Positions 34,061 to 46,900 are shown, counted from the first letter of the stretch. The stretch is DNA of 64,000 nt from Apteryx mantelli (GCF_036417845.1 NC_089985.1:26246583-26310582), one strand, 5' to 3'. The notes: generated by a model not told the origin, from the sequence alone. Translations and numbers: made by a program.

Positions 34061-34300
34061 CCTTTTTTTTTTTTTTTAATCTAGCAGTACAAAACTCCCT
34101 GCGGTTTTGTGTAGGACTTTTTCCTTCGTGCTTGAACGCCCATCGGGAGCCCGTGTCCCCTTGCTGGCGAACGGAAAGTCGAGTCGCGCTCGAGCGTCCC
34201 GGGGTGCTGCTCTCCGGCGGCGTGTGCGCCCGGCCGCCTTTGAGCTGAGCTAACGCCGCCTCGGAGAGGGGCTGCAGTCCTGCGCGCACGTCGCTCCCGG

Positions 34301-34352
34301 TGTGTGTGTGTGCGCGCACATATAGGTTATATACACACACTCACACACACGT
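34301..34352. repeat. TG / CG / CA alternating purine-pyrimidine tract
   Basis: A TG run passes through CGCG into CACATATA, then a short spacer and CA runs. TGTGCGCGCACA inside it is a perfect palindrome. The TG block and the later CA block are complementary, so the tract can form a hairpin and is prone to Z-DNA. It lies about 250 bases downstream of the LPAR3 candidate CpG island. Confidence 0.8.
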
Positions 34353-34844
34353 GCATGTAGGAAATATCTCTATTTTGGGTTTTTTGCACATCTCTGGATT
34401 TGTATGTATATTTATTACCAGTGCCTCAGCAGACTACGTGGTGGTTTGGCATGGATGGATCCCTTGATTAAGTTATTCATAAGGTACGGTCTTAATCTGT
34501 GGAATGCATTGAAAAATAGCAATGATATTATTTTGCATGATATCGTCTGACAGTTTGTTTCTTTAAGGAAAACAAAATGCACTTTATCTTTTTTCTGTTG
34601 CTAGAAATCATGTAGATAGGTCCATTCTCCTTACTGCTGTAATATAAATCTAGAAAAAGACACTTCTTAGAAATTGTTAACATGGATTGCTGTAGCTTGG
34701 TCTTTAAGCTGTGTAGAGTATGTGATTTCTTGTGTGTTCTTATGGTCTTCTAAGTAGTGTACCAGGAAGTTCAACACAACAAATCCAGTTATATGGTGAA
34801 AAATCTGATAATCACTAAGTTCATCTGTCTAGTGAAAGTGAGTT

Positions 34845-34866
34845 AAAAAAAAAAAAAAAAAAAAAA
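34845..34866. repeat. Poly(A) tract
   Basis: An uninterrupted run of about 21 A follows GAGTTA. There is no clear retrocopy body or target-site duplication beside it, so it is listed as simple sequence. Confidence 0.8.
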
Positions 34867-34927
34867 CCCTTTGCACAATCAGAAGGGATGCAGCTCTTAC
34901 CAGCACTTAGAGCTTGAAGATTGTGCT

Positions 34928-34956
34928 CCCCCCACCCCGTTCCCTCCCTCCCCCCA
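34928..34956 (-). other. C-rich tract, G-quadruplex potential on the minus strand
   Basis: Runs of 6, 4, 3, 3 and 6 cytosines are separated by 1-4 bases. On the minus strand this is a canonical G-quadruplex motif, and on the plus strand it could form an i-motif. It lies about 900 bases downstream of the candidate LPAR3 CpG island. Confidence 0.7.
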
Positions 34957-36144
34957 GGGTGCCAGACTATAGTTTCAGACCAATTGGACTGATTGTATCC
35001 TCCTGTGCTACTGACTGTTAACCATTTCAGAACATCCTCCAGCACAGTCTTTGCTATCAGCTAATGAAATAAAGTCTCTTTGGTTGGCACCAAAGAATAG
35101 ACATGTTTCACAGAAGTGATTTCCTAGGTACATGGTCTAAAAGATTGACGTGATGGGAAGCAGTCTACTGATATGGTATTAGTTCCACTTCCATGTGTCT
35201 AGCAAATACCTTTTGGAGCCCACCATTTCTGCCGCTTCACTGAAATGTATGCTTGCAAACCCGGGCTCTGGATTTGTTAACAAATCACATAAATAGGTAC
35301 CTTTTCTAATCGGAAGTGGCAAGATCTTTAGGTCTTCATCAGCTATGTGCTGAAAATAAAAAATAAATAAAAATTTACGTGGTGAATGTATTGAGTCTTT
35401 GTTTTCATTCCATATGTTTTGCAAAAAACTTGCTAATTTATCAAATTATAAAATAGATCTTTGTCATTCATGATTTGATTTGAAAGTTCTGAAGAAAAGG
35501 AAAAACTTAGTTAAGAAGCAGAACAGGTTTTTTCTTCCAGGCATGTTTTACAGTGTAAAGGCTGTGTGAATGGCTTTTAAGTATTTTAAATACCGTGTCT
35601 GTTTCCGCATTATAGGATGACCTGCCAGCTCCTTCCAGAACCACACTTAAAGGAGACTCTAAATGAAAGCTTTGCAGTGAAGTTTTTATTTTGGACTCTG
35701 TATATAGATTTAGTAAACCATAATTTCAGAAAGTCTTAAATTACCGAAGTCTGAAATCTAAACTTGTGGTAACTAGTGAGTTACTTAGTATCTGCCCCTA
35801 ACAACTTTTTGTAGTGGATGAGAGCTTTAAAAAGCAGTTTGGTGTAATAGAGTAGCTTTGTACTAAAGGGATTTCAGGAATTAGAGCCTGAGCTTCGTGA
35901 TGACTTTGCCTAGGTGTCCCTGTGTTTCCGTGCCTCGCAGCCTAACTGCCTGTGCCAGTCTGCAGTGACTCACAGGGGAACAGCACTGTCACAGGGTGAC
36001 ACTTCTGTGTGCCACTAGTGATTCGTAAGGCTCTTATCGGCCTTTGTGCACCAAGTGCTGTGGCCGTGGCCGGCGGTACTATTTCCTGTCTTGGCAATTT
36101 AAATATTTAGGCTTGAGGTTCTAAATCTTTGGTAGATTTAATGC

Positions 36145-36190
36145 TTTTCTTAAGAATGCATTCTTAAGAATTTTCTTAAGAATGCATTCT
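36145..36190. repeat. 24-bp perfect palindrome embedded in a 20-bp direct repeat
   Basis: A 20-base unit (TTTTCTTAAGAATGCATTCT) occurs at 36145-36164 and again at 36171-36190, separated by TAAGAA. Positions 36147-36170 form a perfect 24-base palindrome centred on TGCA, so the segment can form a cruciform or hairpin. It contains nested palindromes TTCTTAAGAA and AGAATGCATTCT. Confidence 0.9.
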
Positions 36191-36556
36191 TTTCTTATAT
36201 GAATTCCCAAAGGTACTAATTCAAGGACAAATGATTTATGCTTCTCAGAAATGTGACCTACATATAAAATCATCTTTATTTCCTTCACTTCCTTCCCCCC
36301 TTCCATTTTAGTCCAAACTGATACCATTAAAATGGACTATTACTGAAAATTATCAGAACTGTGGTGGAAATTTGACTGTACTTACTATCAAGTTAACATT
36401 ACGTAGATGAAGAAGGATTGAAGTGGAAATGGATGTGGCACTCTGCTCCCCTTTTTCTAAAGGGAGTTGAAGACTAAGATAATGATATAATGTTGCTTGT
36501 GCATGCTTGATTTGTATTCACCATCAATTATCTGAAATTGGGAATACTTAAATTAC

Positions 36557-36580
36557 AAAAAAAAAAAAAAAAAAAAAAAA
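36557..36580. repeat. Poly(A) tract, about 24 A
   Basis: A pure A run follows AATTAC. No AATAAA precedes it within 40 bases and no retrocopy body was recognised. It is listed as simple sequence. Confidence 0.85.
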
Positions 36581-37929
36581 GCCCTGCCAGAAGTGGATTT
36601 CCCTAGTAATATATAGATCTTCTGGACTCAGCAGCCTACTCATTAAGCCTTGAATAATTTTTTTTTTTTACAATGATTTTTTTTTCTAATTTGTACAGCT
36701 GAATTTTTTAAAAAGTGATTTTTAAAGTCCGTTCTTAATTTCTTGAAAAGTGGACTATGTAACATGCTGCTCCAAGTACAGACAGTGCCCGCAGAATTTC
36801 CTTAGTAAAGAAAATGCAAAACTGTTACTTCTGCAATAATTTTTCTCTGTATTCCTGCTCAACAAATGTCCTGTCAGCTTGCATTACATCCTCCAATGGT
36901 ACCAGATAAAAAGGCTTTATTTTAGTTTCTGAGATATTCAGGGGTAACTTTGTGTTCTTTATGCTTCAGAAACTAACCTGATTCTAGGAATGGGGATTTG
37001 GTGAGAAACTTCCTTTCAATTTATTTCTCTAAATTGATTTTTGTATAATATCGATTAACTGTTAAAGACAATTAAAAGTAAACCAGAGTGCTTACCTCAT
37101 AAAATTCCTCTTACGGTTACATATTAACATTTTTGGCTTCTGCTGCATTACACACCCTTTTCTGCATTGGTATTTCTTTTTTTTTCTTTTCTTTTCTTTT
37201 TTTTTTTTAAGCTGAGGTAACCTGAACGGGTTTCTTGGGTTACTGTGCAATCATTTGGCTGTGTTCTTCTCCATGGCCTTACATCTATTCAGGGTGTGGA
37301 GGAGAACACGCGATCAGTTCCCTTTCTGAACTGGTACTACTTGTACGTGTAGCTTGGCCAAGGGGCACCCTACTTTCCTTTACCTCCCCAGGCTCCTCTC
37401 TTGGGAACGAGGTGCGAGAGAGCTTTTCAGTAATTTGAAAAATAAAAGGACTTTGTCACCAGTCACCTATCCAGACCAAAAAGGAGGCTGAAGGTGTTCT
37501 TGTCTTCTGATAGACCAGGTTACAGGCAAGTGAGAGCACTTCTTCAGGGACCCCTTGCCAGGGGGTTGCGAAGGGCATGGTGTGGGAGCCTTCAGACAGT
37601 CCTTTAGCAGTACTGTTTCAAGGGCCACCTTTGCCTTTTTTTTTTTTTTTTTTTTTTTAAGCTTATCCTACACGATATTTGTAGATAGGCAATTGCTGCT
37701 GCTAAACGTTTCTCTGCAGTAACGGTTTGAATACAGAATCCAAAGATAGGTGATTTCAGATGACTTGCCTCCTTGCCCTGCCACCCATGCCTGGGATAAG
37801 TCAGTGTGATAAACTGCTTTCTGAAAAGCATTTATTTATTTATTTTAATAAGTTTCAAAGTAAATTACAGAGGTCTGTATCTAATACCTCTTCTTTGCTA
37901 ATGGAAAACTGGAGGCAGGGAGGTTAAGC

Positions 37930-38330
37930 GCTCCAGCGTGGGCTGGCGTCCTGCCCACATCCCAGTGAGCGAGCAGACGAGCAAAACCCCCGTGCTTCTC
38001 GCTCGCCTGCTCCTGCACAGAGCCGCCTGCCCCTGCTCTGCTTCGCCTTCTCCCCTGCTGTGCTAGGGCTTGTCCTAGATGCTGAACTGTTCCGAGTTTC
38101 TGTCCCGAAGTCCCTGAGCAGCTCTGGGGAAGCCAGCAGCGCAGCGGCCTGGCGTCTGCCTGGGCTCACTTCTCCTGCCTCGCGCAGGGCTGGGCAAAGT
38201 TAGCACAGCACCTCTGCCCCGCGGGGAGCTCGGCTTGGAGGCCCTCGCCGCGGCTCGGCGGGCCGGCCTGCGCTTGTGCATCCGCTCCCTGGTGCGCTTA
38301 GACAGCGGCAGGGCACAAGCCGTGGCGCAT
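37930..38330. promoter_or_regulatory. Secondary GC-rich, CpG-containing patch
   Basis: A weaker GC-rich block reaches its highest CpG density at about 38160-38300, with CCGCGG-type sequence. It could be an alternative LPAR3 promoter or an intronic regulatory element about 5 kb upstream of the coding exon. No splice site or initiator could be tied to it. Confidence 0.35.
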
Positions 38331-41300
38331 CATAAAATTCATGCCAGCTTTTCAATAAAGTTGCAGCAAATGTATTGAAACAACTTGGTTTTTAATGGAC
38401 AGGAAACAGGCAGACAACCATTGGGGTGTGCCATGCATCACTTGGTGGTTTGCAGGCTAAATTTTTTAATGACCTTCTTGTTAAAATTTCTTACTGTGAA
38501 ACATTGTTTGAGGTTTTCTTCAGAACTGTCTGCATTAATAATGAATGACTCTACTTGGAAGGGATTTATAGGCTGAAGTAATTTTGAATCAGTGATTTAA
38601 GAGATGATTTTAATCACAGTTTGAATCAGCAAAATCCTTGATTTAAAAAACTGATATTAAATTTTATTATAAATTTGCATTTTTGGGGTCACTTTCTTAA
38701 AGCAAACTAGATTTAAATTGGGTAACAACTATTAAAGCATGTTTACTGGTGTATAGGCAAAGCTTTTGTCCTAACTATGCTAAGCAGATGATTTATTTTA
38801 GTAATCCTTTATTAAGTAGCTAGTGTAATATGCTACTTCATACACTCATGCAAATTCTTGACTTTTGAGAATGAAAAAGTATATTGTGCAACTTGATACA
38901 AGTAACATATTTGAACTGATTTTTAAATTTCTCTGTATAATCTGTCTTTAAGACAACATTACTCAAAATGTGCTGAATTGGGAAGAATTCTTAATGCATG
39001 TTTTTGCATTTGAAACCAGTTTAACAGAACCAAATCCTTCAAAACTTTGGAACGGATGATTTCTCCCACTCAAAGCTTATGTTTACTCAGAGTGGTAGAA
39101 GAAAACACTCTTTCCAGTCCATCAGTTTCTGATATTTGTAGCCAAAATTGGTTGAACTGAAGTAATTAAATAGATTGATGTGATGAAAAGAACCTTTTGA
39201 CAAATGTGTACTCTCCGCCCTATAAAGTTTTGATGTCTTTGCTTGAGAGAAACTTAAAACAAGCTAATAGCTTAACCCTTTTGTAGAATATGCGATATGT
39301 GGTTACTGCCTTTAAGGTTGGAGAGTGGGCCCTGTGTGGAGGTTTGTAAAATCCTGAGTAGCACAGAGGAGGTAAACAGAGATTGACTGCTGTCCTTTCC
39401 ACTGAAAGAGCTAGAGGTATCAAACTAGTGAGAGCCACTTTTAAAACAAAAGATGATGATTCCTCATGAAGTGAGTAGTTGAACTGGGGAGCTCTGCTCC
39501 AGCATGCTGTGGATGATGGAAGCTCCTATTGACTTGAGCCTGGTTAAGTTCATAGAAATCTTCTCACTTCTAAATACGCAGCAAACATCTGGCTCAGGAA
39601 TTGCATTGGCTGAGATATGTAGGCTGGGAGAATACTGGAGGAGGCATCTCCTGGTCTTACATTCATTCCTGAGCCATGTGTCTCTGGCCCCTTACAGAGA
39701 CAGTATCTCTATAAGACTGTCTCTCTAAGACTGGTCTGACTAACGTAGCTGTTCTGCTTCTTTAGTGTCTATTACTTTTAAAACGTTGAAAAACAATATT
39801 GTGCCTGGATTTTCAAATTTGTTTAGAAATATTTAATAAATATTTGAAATATAATTTAAGATCTTTTTTCTTCTTTTTTCTTTTTAAGCTTAAACCTGCC
39901 TTGATTCAGATAAACATCTCCAATTTGGCTGCAGAAGAGAAGACCTGGAAAACAAACTCATGCAACGTGTTAAACTGTGCCATGCCAGGAAACTTGGGAT
40001 ATCCTATCACACGTCTCTCCTGCCTAATGTGTACTGGTGCAAGGCTGCTGAGAATACAGCTGCATAGGTCTGTCGCAGCTGCACAGCTCTCCTGAGCCCA
40101 GGCTAGTTCTGCTGTGAGGACATAAAATAAAAAGGAAGCATGAAATAAACCACTTCCTGGAAGGACTGGGGAGTGACAAGTGCTTTTTGTTCATAGTTTG
40201 ATGCAGATGATGAAGTGCCAGCTACATCTGTGCTCTGAAGTACTGGGATGCAACCCAGCTCCAGTTCAGTTACTGTTCTGATGCAACCTCTGCTTCTGTT
40301 CTGATGCACCATCTCCAGAGTCTGCTCCATGACCTTGAGACCTCAGCTGGATGCTTTTCTACTCCCTCCTGTCTTATCTCAACATCTCAAGATATCTCAT
40401 TCGAAGTCCACTCTTGAGCGTTGTTTTTTCAAGCTCTGCTGTGTGACAGTGAGTGTTTGTACTGTGATTGTTTTGGTGGAGATTTACTGATGTGTGACTT
40501 CTTTGGGCATACTATTTCAAATGAGGTTGGTATCTCAATAAGCAGAAATATTTAGAAAAGGTTCCTAGTTGTTTTGGATTTTTTTTAAAGCTTGTTCTCA
40601 GATAAGATGCAAAAAGTGTCTGCAGATCTATCTGACTCTCCTGTTAGAACAAGTAAGAGAGATTCATTTCTTGAGATGATTATGTAGTAACATGCAGCAT
40701 GTTCAGAAAACCTGCCCTATAATTTTCAGACTTTTCGGCTATTCGTGCCCAAAATGTTGCTTCTATATGCAGGCATTTGGGTTGTTCTGTAAAAGTTTCC
40801 TGTCAAGCTCAGCAAGTCTTTACCCATCAAGGCAGTAAGATCAGAGCCATCTCGCCTGGGCAGGGCTCCCAGCGCTTGTCTGTCGATGAGTAACTGTTGT
40901 CTGCAGCTTCTTAGGGACTTCTAGTCACTTATAGATCTAACAGAATCTTATTCTTTTGAGTACTCCCTAGGTGAGAATAGGGAATTTACTGACTGCCCAA
41001 CTCTACTATATTGCTGTGAACAGGGAGAGGTAGGCATCAAACTCTAGTTGACTGCTTACCATAGACCTGAGTTGCTTGGGTTTTTTATTTTTAGATGAAG
41101 GGATACTCTGTAATATTTCAGTGCAAGGGATGATTTTCTTGTTTCCTTCCTCTTCTTATCCTTAAATAATTGTTCTTCCTTCTGACTATGTACTCAAATT
41201 TGATGCTTTAAAAAAAGGTATTCTTTTATAAAATAAGTAGTTGCCTAGAATCTTGAGGGTAAGAAAATGGACAACAATATCAAGTGGCTGGCCTTCACAT

Positions 41301-43157
41301 TGACTACTAGACGTAGGGCAGAAACCAAGAAATGGCAAGGAACTAGTTCAGGAAAAACAAAGTGTTCAAAGATGTTTTTTTTCTTTTTTTCCTTTTTCAG
41401 TTCACTGAAAATACTAATTGTGGAATAATGCAAGTTAATTAAAATCAGATAATATAAATATTGCATGAAAGAAATACACAGTAGAATATTTTTAAAACAT
41501 TAATATAAGATGAAACTTTAATATAAAAGATTTTTTCTGAGTTTTAAGATAATAAATGTGGATTGTTAGCCAGCCTGCTGGAGATGTGCTTAATTTGCTT
41601 CCCAATCCTTGGAGAAACTAGAGCTAACTGTTAGCCTATTATTGCCTGTCATTACCTAAACAAATCTGATCATCTTCTGAGATCAGTTTTAGCTGCAGAG
41701 GTGAAAAGCTTAAGCCTTGCTATAGTTTTTAGCTTGTGACCATTTTTCCAGTTCTTTTTTCCATATCTCTTTTCATCCTTGCTTAGTCTACTGTTCTGAC
41801 ACTCATAGCACACGGAGACTTACAAGGAGGTTTACAGAAGTTTTTATTAGCATTGCTGCCTCTCTGGTAGCATCGTATGCAGATGCTTCCGGTCTGTCCT
41901 CCAAGTTAGCCACAAGTTTGCTATTCTGTATAGTGTCTAACGTGATTAAGATCTTATGCCACAGTTGGATTCTTAGATTTTGCTATAATTTTACAATAAC
42001 TATTAATGATGTTATTCACAGCTGTGAGAGGCTGATGTTAAAACAAACTTATTCAAATACTGACAGAGAATTCAGGGGTTAGTTATGATCAGACACAAAC
42101 TTACTACCAGGCTATGAGACCCTGCACAGTGTCTGGTCACCACAAGTAATTACTGTCAGAGCTGCCAGTGTAAATTAGTTTGAACTCCTTTCGGTTCCTA
42201 ATAAACGCAGTAAAATTGCCAGGGCAGCTGACGCTGATCTCACCAGAGAAATTGAAGTGTGATGTAATTGGGAAAACAGACTTCCCTTTCCATCATGTTT
42301 AATAGCCATCTGTCCTAAATAGTGCTGAGTGGGTGTAAGAAAAATACCCCACACTACTGCTGTTGCTGGGGCTTTCTTTATCCTGTGGTTGGGTAGGGAA
42401 CTGCATTTTGTTTTTTGAAGATAATTTTTTGTGTGTTGCTCACAGGGCTCTGGGTTGACAGCCCAATAAAATAATCTGTGGGTTTAGTATAGTCAAATAT
42501 GTAGAATATATTTTTCCCTTTTTAGCACACTTACTTAAATTCTGTAGCAGTAAATAACAAGCATGTGTTTACAATGTGTGTGCCTTGGACATTATACATA
42601 CATGCATTATTACATTCATTAATATAGAACTAAAAAAAAACCCAAAAAAAAGCCTATTACTGAAAAAATATTATTGCTTAGTCACTAAAATGGAAGAGTT
42701 GTGATTTATGCTTCACTGTCTTGACTGGATACTTGGGGAAATGGAAAAAATAATGGAGCTGTGGCTCAAACATGGGATTTCAGAGTAAGAAGGGCCTGGC
42801 TGTTATTCAGACTTTCCTCGTGACCTTCAGAAAGTCACTCTTAACCTCTTAATTTCAACTTTGTTGCCTGCTGGTGCAAAGGGTTTGGGGGTTTGTAAGT
42901 GGGTTAGTCTTTTGAAAATTCCAAATTCATCAAGGCATCGTGTGTTGCAGTCCTTACAGAGACAGAATGTTGCTTTCTCCATTAACTGTACAATATGAAT
43001 TTTTTCTTGAGGCCTCCAAATATATTCCTTTTTATGACCCTCCCCTCCCTCCCCAGCTCCCGAAAAAGAGATGTTAGGTGTAGTGATTCAAGCAAGGACC
43101 ATCAGTTAATTTTAATCCTTTTTTTTTTTTCCTCCCCCCTCCTTTGCCCCTTCCTAG

Positions 43158-43179
43158 GATGCAGGGGCTTTAATCCAGG
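43158..43179 (+). other. LPAR3: LPAR3 5' UTR part of the first coding exon
   Basis: A classic acceptor is present: a long T/C tract from about 43120, then CCTTCCTAG ending at 43157. The exon would start at 43158 and give 22 untranslated bases before the ATG at 43180. This fits a noncoding first exon upstream, as in mammalian LPAR3. The segment holds a minimal uORF at 43159-43173. Confidence 0.7.
43159..43173 (+). CDS. Minimal uORF (MQGL, stop) in the LPAR3 leader
   Basis: ATG CAG GGG CTT TAA lies just after the inferred splice acceptor and stops six bases before the LPAR3 start codon. If the exon boundary is right, every spliced LPAR3 transcript carries it. The context depends on the unknown upstream exon, because only one exon base precedes this ATG. 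Such uORFs usually lower translation of the main frame. Confidence 0.4.
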   Translation: MQGL

Positions 43180-43915
43180 ATGAACGAATGCTACTATGAT
43201 AGACGCATGGACTTTTTCTATAACAAGACAAACACTGACACGGTAGATGAGTGGACAGGGCCAAAGCTTATTGTTGTTCTGTGTTTTGGGACGTTTTTCT
43301 GCCTCTTCATTTTTGTTTCGAATTCATTGGTCATAGCAGCTGTGATCAAAAACAAGAGGTTTCATTTTCCTTTTTACTATCTCCTGGCCAATTTAGCTGC
43401 TGCAGACTTTTTTGCTGGAATTGCCTATGTCTTCTTGATGTTCAACACTGGCCCAGTGTCTAAGACATTAACTGTTAACCGCTGGTTTTTGCGTCAGGGT
43501 CTTCTGGATACCAGCCTAACAGCTTCTCTGGTGAATCTCCTCGTCATAGCTGTTGAGCGGCACATGTCAATAATGCGGATGAAGATCCACAGTAATCTCA
43601 CGAAGAAGAGAGTCACCTTTTTAATTATATCAATTTGGGCCATTGCTATTTTTATGGGTGCTGTTCCTACCCTGGGTTGGAACTGCCTCTGTGACATTAC
43701 AGCCTGCTCATCCCTGGCCCCTATTTACAGCAGAAGTTACTTGGTGTTCTGGAGTGTCTTAAACCTTGTAGTTTTCTTCATTATGGTGGTGGTTTACATA
43801 AGAATCTACATGTACGTCCAGAGGAAAACAAATGTTTTGTCTTCACACACTAGTGGATCCATTAGTCGCAGGAGGACCCCAGTGAAGCTTATGAAGACCG
43901 TCATGACTCTCTTAG
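43180..43915 (+). CDS. LPAR3: LPAR3 coding exon 1 (N-terminus to first part of TM6)
   Basis: The exon has 245 codons plus one base and ends at donor TTAG|GTAAGA. It encodes the extracellular N-terminus, TM1-TM5, intracellular loop 3 (SGSISRRRTPVKLMKTVMT) and the first part of TM6. If the intron were retained, the frame would continue GKRLWPCCARLAVPINA and stop at 43966-43968, giving a 262-residue receptor without the end of TM6 and TM7. Confidence 0.97.
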
Positions 43916-46900
43916 GTAAGAGACTATGGCCATGCTGTGCAAGGCTGGCAGTGCCAATCAATGCTTAAAAAAAAACCAACCAGACAACCCCAAACTTCTT
44001 AGTGCTGGCGCTGTTTAGCTTTCTGTCTGATGTAGCTAGTGTTACGCCCAAAAGAAATGCGAAGTAAAAGACCAGTCGACATGTAGAAGAAAGTCCTCTC
44101 CATTCAGTAATGCTCAGACTGTTTGGCTGTAGGATGCTTGTTACAAAACACAAATTATCTATAATTAGTGGGGGGGAAAGAATTACAGAATGTGTTTGGA
44201 GGAAAAAGGCTTGTAAAGGCTCATAACTACTTAGCAGGACACGCTCAAACTAACGTTCTTTAATATCTGCACAAGGCCCTGGATCCTGTGGCTGTCTGTG
44301 GATAGTTTTTACTCCACTTCCTCTTCTTGGCTGTTTCTATATGTACTAACTTCTCCCCCTACAAACATGCTTCTTCTGGGGAAAGGAGAGGATGGCCTGG
44401 TGGATCTGTGACTTTGTCCTGACAGAGATTTGCTTTGCAAGGGGAGAATTCACCTTGATTTTATGAAGATTGCACACTGCAAAATGCTCTTAGATGGTGA
44501 TGGAGTATGGCCTTGGATCTCTAGATGATAAAATGAGACCTGACCTACATCCTATCCTAGATACACTCTTGATACTTGAGCGACTCAGATCACTTTATCA
44601 GCTAGTTGTGATTTGGCTGCTTATTAACGTAACATAAACTAGAGGTTAAAACAGGAGAAACTTCAACTTAAAAGTAGGGTGCACAGAGTGGATGATGATC
44701 ACTGGGGGGGGGAAAAAAATGTAATGGTGAATTCTTCCTCAGGAGGACTTGAAACTGAACAAGATGTTTCCTGGAAGGCAGGCTTCACTCAAACATGATT
44801 AGTTCAGCTTGCTGCAGGTGTAACTGGAGCTCTGGGACACTTGCAAAGCAGGGTTCAGATGGTAGAAAAGCCCTTTTGGACTTTCAAACTGTGAATATGG
44901 CTTTCCCATTCTGAGATGAGAATTGCTCCAATGACATATGGGTCGGCGTATGAGAACTGATGTTCTTGGGAAGGGTGCGTGTGTGCACATGGGAGGTGGT
45001 TGTAGGGTCCTACAGTATGGAGATCTGACGTGTGTCTCGTTTAACCGGACTCCTCCAGGGACAAGAATGAAGGTGTTCCTGGGACTGAAAGTTTCGCACC
45101 TTGTTTTTGCAATGGATTTTTTGAAACACTGAGATCCTATTGCCCCTGACCATCCTGCTTTAGCAGCTGGTGGAGATTTCTCTATGCCACAACTAATACT
45201 TGCCTTTATAGCCATCCTTTCTTTCCAGTGGTATTTAATGTGGTACTTCTGGGAGCTAATAAGAGAAGGAAGAGCTCTGGGAGAAAACTGTCACACTTTT
45301 TTCTGGAGGCCATAGTTGCCAGGGCAAGAAGTTAAGACTGAGAGCATTTTCTTCTTGCAGAGTCTATGCATGTTGTTTGCACAGTCGAGTATCTTTTTCT
45401 ATTGCCCCCGCTCCGGTCTCTGGGGTTTCTCGCTGTCCCACAAGCAGGAGGCACGGTAATGTTTGTAAATATGGTGATTTAGGCTTAAGTGGAATTAAAC
45501 CTAGTTAACGCTGGCCTTCCAGTGATAGGTCTGGGACTTCAGAGTCATCTCTGGGGTGCAATGCTTCTAACCCTCCTTATAAAATCCCTTGCTAATTTAT
45601 GTTAATAATGAAGTGATTGTAATGGCAGCAGTGCGTTGCAGGCACGCTCTTGCCTTCATAATGATATGCTAACGGTTTGTCTGAGATCTGGGAGAAAGGG
45701 AAAAAAGTCCCTGGGAGATAGCTCCGTGCTGTAAATGGCACGGTGACAAAGTTTTCAGTCCCAGTTGTTGTGCACAGATGATAACTCTACCGAGCAAGAG
45801 CCAAATCTTCATCAGTTCAGGCTCAGGGCTGCTTTTTAATCTGTACAAAGAAAGTTTATTTCTTTACTTATTCAGCTGAATAACATTATTGTTTAAAAAA
45901 AATATTCAGGTCTACAATGAACCAATCACTAATTTTAAAGGTGGTGGGGAGGGGACTGTATTAATGTCTCAGTGAAGCTCCAGACTACCCTAAACTGTTT
46001 TTTCTTCTTATCTGGCAGGAGAGGGGAGCATTAAGCTTTTTGCTGTGCACTGTGCTGCAAGCAGCTGGCTGTTTTGCCATCTTTTCTTTGGCTAGATAGA
46101 GAATGGCATGACTGTAAGTTGCAAATACAACCTGCTCCCTTTTTGAGGGTAGATGGGTGGACAAGAAGCCTTTAAGACAAATGGAAAAGGAAAGTTTAGA
46201 TTTTTTTTTTCTTTTAATGAATGATTTTTTTCAGTCAGTCTGATCCATGTGGTCTTTGGTACATATTTATGTTTGTTTAATCTTTAACCAGAAATCAGAC
46301 CTCCTTTAACATCTAAAACAGAGTTAGAATTGAAAAGAAGTGCAGACTTAATAGTTTAGGTTTAAAAGTCTGTCAGACAAAGATTTTCCTCTAACTCCCT
46401 GTAAATTTCTGAGTAAAAAATAATCAAAATTGTTCTCTGGATGAGTTTGGAGTCTGTAGTTAAAAAAAAAAAAAATCCAGCTCCTTTGAAGGCATCTTTC
46501 CTTACTCCGAGTCAATTCTCGAAAGCCCAAGGGAGGCTTCAATTTTCTGTGAAATACCAGCCATCATCTCAGCAAGTCGTGCTCACAGTGGCTCTAGTTC
46601 TTGGCTTGGTAAGTTTTTTGTTTGTTTGTTTGTTTGCTTGCTTGTTTTTAAGACAATCACTATGCGATCCTTGCAAAAAGGCAAAGTAAAAGTGCTATAG
46701 TGTACAGCAGCTTCTACCAAAAGATATTTAAAATTAAAATTTAAAAGCTGAGATCAGTTAAACCTTGCAGAGCCTGACCTTGGAAAGGAAAGTAGACTGA
46801 TGGTTCAAGCAAATTATAAGGTTCTCATTTATGCTCCTGCACCTCTTGAAGCAGCTTGTCCACTGCTAGAGCCTTGGCCTCCAAGTCCCTCCCCATCTGC

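Larger units (their letters stand above)
34061..43157 (+). other. Probable LPAR3 5' intron / upstream region, no coding sequence
   Basis: About 9 kb separates the CpG island from the LPAR3 coding exon. If the 33946 donor is used, this is the first intron. It contains homopolymers (A24 at 36557-36580, T-rich 37637-37660), a palindromic repeat at 36145-36190, a GC-rich patch at 37930-38330 and much AT-rich unique sequence. No recognisable coding exon was seen. Confidence 0.5.

Noticed and set aside
33470-34340. Open frames of 97-159 codons around the second CpG island
   Set aside because: Again GC-rich artefacts, partly poly-glycine and poly-arginine. They cross homopolymers, and no splice support or homology is apparent.
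36147-36190. Possible heat-shock elements (alternating TTC and GAA)
   Set aside because: The TTC and GAA units are spaced by four bases instead of the two required for a heat-shock element.
44799-45215. 138-codon minus-strand frame in the LPAR3 intron
   Set aside because: No recognisable domain, no splice or promoter context, and cysteine/serine/proline-rich chance composition.
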